Positions 5,656 to 7,768 of a DNA stretch of 7,768 bases are shown here, in pieces. The translations under genes were made by a program, and so were the position numbers. This DNA comes from an uncultured Bacilli bacterium (GTDB taxonomy: Bacteria > Bacillota_I > Bacilli_A > RF39 > UBA660). Location: positions 1 through 7,768 of the forward strand of contig CARJCM010000060.1 in assembly GCA_948999435.1 (NCBI GenBank). Direction: 5' to 3'. Under the pieces are notes generated by a model. That model worked only from the letters and a program-made list of their open reading frames with translations, had not been told where the DNA came from and did not search any database. The first letter of the stretch is position 1, and each line of letters starts with the position of its first letter.

Positions 5656-6714
5656 TTATTTAGATAATCCACTTTCAAGCTCTCTTTCTACTAATTCTTT
5701 TAAGTTTACTCTATATCTTTTTAACATAAGTGAAGGGGCAAGATTAAAGAGAGGATTTAATTTACCATCAATTATTGCAGGGATATTATTACTTTTCATA
5801 TAATGATATAATGCTTTAATTTGAATTGGTGATAAATTAAGACAAGATGCGGTTATATATTTTTCTAGTTTTAATTTCTCTATAGTTTCAATAATTTTTT
5901 CTATTTTAGTTATTGATTTATTCCAAATACTTTTAGTTAATAATTTCCTATATAAATTATTTTCCCATATTTTAGATTCTATTATTGCTTTTATATTTTC
6001 TGGATTAGAATTCCAAATATTTGATGTTAAAAGTGGCATAAACACTTCTTTTTGCTCTTTTGTTAAATTGGAGAATATATCAAATATGGCTCTTACATTT
6101 TTAGGATTAGATTTCCAAATAGTTGATTTTAAAAGATGCTTAAATAATGATTCTTGCTCTTTTGTTAAATTAGAGAATATATCAAATATAGCTTTAACAT
6201 TTTCTGGATTGGAATTCCAAATAGTTGATTTTAAAAGAGGCTTAAATAACGCTTCTTGTTCTTTTGTTAAATTGGAAAATATATCAAATATGGCACTTAC
6301 ATTTTTTGGATTAGATTTCCAAATGTTTGATGTTAAAAGAGGCTTAAATAATGATTCTTGTTCTTCTCTCAAATTAGAGAATATATCAAATATGGCTCTT
6401 ACATTTTCTGGATTGGAATTCCAAATAGTTGATGTTAGAAGAGGCTTAAATAATGATTCTTGTTCTTCTCTCAAATTAGAGAATATATCAAATATGGCTC
6501 TTACATTTTCTAGATTAGAATGCCAAATATTTGATGTTAGAAGAGGCATAAATAATTTTTTTTGCTCTTCTGGTAAGTTTAAAAATAAATTTAATATTGC
6601 TACTACTTCACTATATTTTCTTTGATATAATTGTTTACATTTTAAATGCTCTAAACCTTTATCTTTTAAAAATTTATCTATTAATTCATATTCATAGGTT
6701 TTTATATAAATCAA
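5656..6714 (-). CDS. Helical 34-residue repeat protein, function unknown
   Basis: Up to 352 residues. Six full 34-residue units span about residues 29-232, five of them nearly identical (63-232); each runs IW.SNP.NV.AIFDIFSNL then ..EQ.SLFKPLL.S. Half-length units follow at 233-262, then a divergent C-terminal region with SPIQIKALYHYMKS and APSLMLKRYRVNLKELV. Each unit should form two helices, giving a solenoid. Unit length and the PENVxAI pattern recall PPR, mTERF and TALE-like repeats, and the C-terminus recalls mTERF-like proteins, so nucleic-acid or protein binding is possible but unproven. There is no signal peptide or membrane segment. The start is odd: the TTG at 6714 abuts the AAAAAGGAG site with no spacing. 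The codon at the ideal distance is ATA at 6705 (then AAA ACC), and no in-frame ATG precedes the repeats. It has its own promoter and terminator. Confidence 0.75.
   Translation of the reverse strand: MIYIKTYEYELIDKFLKDKGLEHLKCKQLYQRKYSEVVAILNLFLNLPEEQKKLFMPLLTSNIWHSNLENVRAIFDIFSNLREEQESLFKPLLTSTIWNSNPENVRAIFDIFSNLREEQESLFKPLLTSNIWKSNPKNVSAIFDIFSNLTKEQEALFKPLLKSTIWNSNPENVKAIFDIFSNLTKEQESLFKHLLKSTIWKSNPKNVRAIFDIFSNLTKEQKEVFMPLLTSNIWNSNPENIKAIIESKIWENNLYRKLLTKSIWNKSITKIEKIIETIEKLKLEKYITASCLNLSPIQIKALYHYMKSNNIPAIIDGKLNPLFNLAPSLMLKRYRVNLKELVERELESGLSK
6019..6528 (-). repeat. Five tandem 102-bp units inside the repeat-protein gene
   Basis: The period is exactly 102 bases: the same AATTAGAGAATATATCAAAT-like landmark recurs at about 6068, 6170, 6272, 6374 and 6476. 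Units differ at few bases, including synonymous ones, so the expansion is recent or kept uniform by recombination. Flanking units at both ends are much more diverged. Confidence 0.9.
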
Positions 6715-6730
6715 CTCCTTTTTGCGCTAT

Positions 6731-6759
6731 ATTATATAACAATATAAAAAGAAAAGCAA
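6731..6759 (-). promoter_or_regulatory. Promoter of the repeat-protein gene
   Basis: On the minus strand TTGCTT (6754-6759) and TATAAT (6731-6736) are exactly 17 bases apart. Transcription would start near 6724, right at the AAAAAGGAG ribosome site, giving a leader of only about 10-20 bases. The -35 hexamer lies inside the hairpin that terminates the zinc-ribbon gene, so terminator and promoter share sequence. Confidence 0.6.
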
Positions 6760-6782
6760 CTTAATCAATTAAGCAGCTTTTC
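6741..6782 (-). terminator. Intrinsic terminator of the zinc-ribbon gene
   Basis: An outer 7-bp stem (GAAAAGC at 6751-6757 with GCTTTTC at 6776-6782), a 2x2 internal loop and an inner 5-bp stem CTTAA/TTAAG close a 4-base loop. The minus strand continues TTTTTATATT. The stop codon of the zinc-ribbon gene lies inside the hairpin. Confidence 0.6.
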
Positions 6783-6927
6783 TATTATTATTTTGTTTTT
6801 TTAAATCTCTACAAGCTTTACATCTCTTTGGTTCTGTTAAACCATGCTCTTGATAAAATTCTTGTTCTTTTGCTGTAAAATCAAATTCTTTACCACAATC
6901 TTTACAAACTATTTTTTTGTCTGACAT
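6769..6927 (-). CDS. Small zinc-ribbon protein (probable zinc-binding domain family)
   Basis: This 52-residue cytoplasmic protein has two CxxC pairs, VCKDCGKEF (Cys8, Cys11) and RCKACRDL (Cys36, Cys39), with a segment TAKEQEFYQEHGL between them and a basic tail. That is the layout of the short probable zinc-binding domain proteins (zf-trcl type) widespread in Firmicutes. Their molecular function is not established; nucleic-acid binding is often guessed. The ATG at 6927 has a near-perfect AAAGGAGG site. A promoter lies about 80 bases upstream, and the stop codon sits inside the terminator hairpin, so the gene forms a unit on its own. In the leader a tiny frame of about ten codons begins at an ATG and ends at the ribosome site; whether it is translated is unknown. 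Confidence 0.88.
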   Translation of the reverse strand: MSDKKIVCKDCGKEFDFTAKEQEFYQEHGLTEPKRCKACRDLKKQNNNRKAA

Positions 6928-7005
6928 TAAACTATCCTCCTTTAGGACTTAAAACTTTACACATATATATCCCAAAAGAAATATAAGAATAATAATCCTA
7001 TTACT

Positions 7006-7034
7006 ATAATACCGCTTTCTTTATAAAAAAGCAA
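7006..7034 (-). promoter_or_regulatory. Promoter of the zinc-ribbon gene
   Basis: On the minus strand TTGCTT (7029-7034) and TATTAT (7006-7011) are 17 bases apart, the same -35 hexamer and spacing as the repeat-gene promoter. The start would be near 6999, leaving a leader of about 70 bases. Confidence 0.55.
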
Positions 7035-7119
7035 TCTTTTAATAAATTTAACCTACCACAAATTTATTTATCAAAGTATAGAAAACACTCTATATTTTCA
7101 CGGTCAATATTACTTAATT

Positions 7120-7302
7120 CTAATCCCCATCACGTCCTGGAATATTATCGCCTTTTACATAATTTCCTTCATCATTTTTTATGTATACTGCTAAAGCTTT
7201 ATTATCAGAAGTATTATTATATTCTTTATCTTTAGAAAAATAACTAATACATAATCCTGATACTAATACTAATCCACTTAAACATATTATTTTCTTTTTC
7301 AT
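7120..7302 (-). CDS. Short signal-anchored protein, probable N-terminal stump of a surface protein
   Basis: The 60-residue product has a Lys-rich start and a hydrophobic segment at about residues 4-22 (IICLSGLVLVSGLCISYF), then a short polar tail with KALAVYIKNDEGNY and ends IPGRDGD. The Cys has Leu before it, so this is not a good lipobox. The segment ALAVYIKNDEGNYV resembles, from memory, the start of large surface proteins in uncultured gut Firmicutes whose C-termini look like the partial gene at 7488-7768. It would then be a truncated member. After the stop, a +1 frame continues about 20 codons to 7064, and the switch could occur in the GGGG run near 7125; the extra residues are not clearly family-like. 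The ATG at 7302 has AGAGGT ahead. It could also be a genuine small protein. Confidence 0.5.
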   Translation of the reverse strand: MKKKIICLSGLVLVSGLCISYFSKDKEYNNTSDNKALAVYIKNDEGNYVKGDNIPGRDGD

Positions 7303-7334
7303 TTATATACCTCTTTTTAAATGTTTACTAATAA

Positions 7335-7380
7335 AAACTTTTGGCCTTAGTATTCTGCAAACATTACTTACCAAAAGTTT
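7335..7380 (-). terminator. 10-bp inverted repeat, possible terminator after the surface gene
   Basis: On the minus strand AAACTTTTGG (7371-7380) pairs perfectly with CCAAAAGTTT (7335-7344), and the minus strand continues TTATT. The loop is long (26 bases) and can form a further AGTA/TACT pairing. It lies in the gap between the two surface-protein pieces and could end the upstream transcript or act as a leader structure for the 60-residue gene. CCAAAA recurs at 7391 and 7421. Confidence 0.4.
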
Positions 7381-7475
7381 CATAGTTAAACCAAAACTTT
7401 AAATACAAGTAAAGTACCTTCCAAAACTAAGAGTCATTTTGAACCACTCTACACTCTCTTGAAAGTGTTTCACTT

Positions 7476-7505
7476 CCATACGTATCTCTATGAGACTACG
7501 TATGG
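7476..7505 (-). repeat. Perfect 9-bp inverted repeat spanning the stop codon of the surface gene
   Basis: CCATACGTA (7476-7484) and TACGTATGG (7497-7505) flank a 12-base spacer in which TCT and AGA can also pair. The spacer holds the TAG stop, and the right arm is coding (the last Pro-Tyr-Val). No T-run follows on either strand, so it is not a standard terminator. It may be an RNA 3' end structure or a recombination site. Confidence 0.5.
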
Positions 7506-7768
7506 ATTTGATTGTGTTCCTGTTCCTCCTGTTGCGAAGAGCGTATCAGCCTTCAGATTTATTACTGGGCGCAAACCACGAGTAGTGTTGTTCACGTTGG
7601 TGTAGTCGAGGTGGCCATTCACATTCACATAGAACACGATAGCGTGAGCGCCATTCCAGATAATCGGAGACATAGTCCAGTAGTTCTGTCCGTTGTACAA
7701 GTAGTATGATGTGTTATTTTCGTTCTTTCCTCCTGCAAACTCTACTTCATCTGCTGTGATTAATCCTA
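7488..7768 (-). CDS. Surface protein C-terminal domain (lectin/sulfatase-modifying-like fold), partial
   Basis: The gene enters from the right edge and ends at the TAG at 7488-7490; 92 residues are visible, and the apparent start at 7700 is only an internal TTG. The reading begins GLITADEVEFAGG and contains SYYLYNGQNYWTMSP, then GHLDYTNVNNTTRGLRPVIN, LKADTLFATGGTGTQSNPYV and the stop. The pattern W-x-M-S-P, a variable middle and RGxRPVINL fits the C-terminal end of C-type-lectin/formylglycine-enzyme-like domains (DUF6273-like), common as large families of secreted proteins in gut Firmicutes. That assignment is from memory. Codon use differs from all other genes here (GTG, CTC, GGC, AAC, TAC common; near 47 % GC), which suggests transfer or a distinct history. 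The middle (IIWNGAHAIVFYVNVNGH) is where such families vary most. Confidence 0.75.
   Translation of the reverse strand, partial: GLITADEVEFAGGKNENNTSYYLYNGQNYWTMSPIIWNGAHAIVFYVNVNGHLDYTNVNNTTRGLRPVINLKADTLFATGGTGTQSNPYVVS

Noticed and set aside
6068..6625. Plus-strand open frame of 185 codons with repeats
   Set aside because: It is the antisense shadow of the 102-bp tandem repeat; the period being a multiple of three keeps it open. It has no ribosome site, and the minus-strand frame has clear helical repeat logic.
7070..7100. Terminator after the 60-residue gene
   Set aside because: TATAGA/TCTATA can pair, but no U-tract follows and the stem is nearly all AT.
7303..7383. 27-codon minus-strand frame ending directly at the ATG of the 60-residue gene
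   Set aside because: It has no ribosome site, overlaps the 10-bp inverted repeat, and its sequence resembles no known leader peptide.
7512..7709. Plus-strand open frame of 65 codons
   Set aside because: It lies opposite the surface-protein C-terminus, whose minus-strand reading matches a known domain pattern.
7488..7768. Diversity-generating retroelement target
   Set aside because: The lectin-like C-terminus is the right type, but no template repeat, reverse transcriptase or accessory gene is visible, and adenine-biased variation cannot be judged from one copy.

Overview
The window is very AT-rich (by eye mostly 20-28 % GC) with short intergenic gaps. Every protein gene I accept lies on the minus strand. 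Strong AGGAGG-type ribosome binding sites, a MurG-MurB-DivIB block in Bacillus order, a SpoIIP-like protein and a QueH reductase point to a low-GC Gram-positive. The best guess is an uncultured gut member of the Bacilli/Erysipelotrichia/RF39 type, a walled relative of the Mollicutes. The lineage is inferred; the window holds no rRNA gene to prove it.

Layout from high to low coordinates, which is the direction of transcription. (1) 7435-7768 is a GC-richer island carrying the 3' end of a surface-protein gene that continues outside the window. (2) 7120-7302 is a 60-residue signal-anchored protein that looks like the N-terminal stump of the same kind of surface protein. (3) 6769-6927 is a 52-residue zinc-ribbon protein with a good promoter and a terminator. 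(4) 5656-6714 is a protein built of near-identical 34-residue helical repeats, with its own promoter and terminator and no usual start codon. (5) 4648-5535 is a SpoIIP-like membrane protein that has lost the residues expected for zinc binding and catalysis; it overlaps a 109-residue membrane protein (4332-4661). (6) 3647-4217 is a nuclease-like gene broken by a frameshift in a run of eight A. (7) 3590-3670 on the plus strand is a candidate small RNA with promoter, folded body and terminator; its 3' end overlaps the end of the broken gene. (8) 60-3459 is an overlapping set: murG, murB, ftsQ/divIB and queH.

How the genes work together: MurG and MurB make peptidoglycan precursors, and DivIB/FtsQ is a divisome protein, so this is a remnant of the division and cell wall (dcw) cluster. 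The neighbours murD, ftsW, ftsA and ftsZ, which flank this trio in Bacillus, are not present. QueH (tRNA queuosine synthesis) is joined to the end by overlap with ftsQ. The SpoIIP-like protein and its small membrane partner may be a structural cell-wall module rather than an active amidase. The right half is accessory in character: repeat protein, split surface-protein pieces, composition breaks and inverted repeats.

The most interesting points are the SpoIIP pseudoenzyme, the solo small RNA convergent with a frameshifted nuclease-like gene, and the 34-residue repeat protein with two alternating repeat types.
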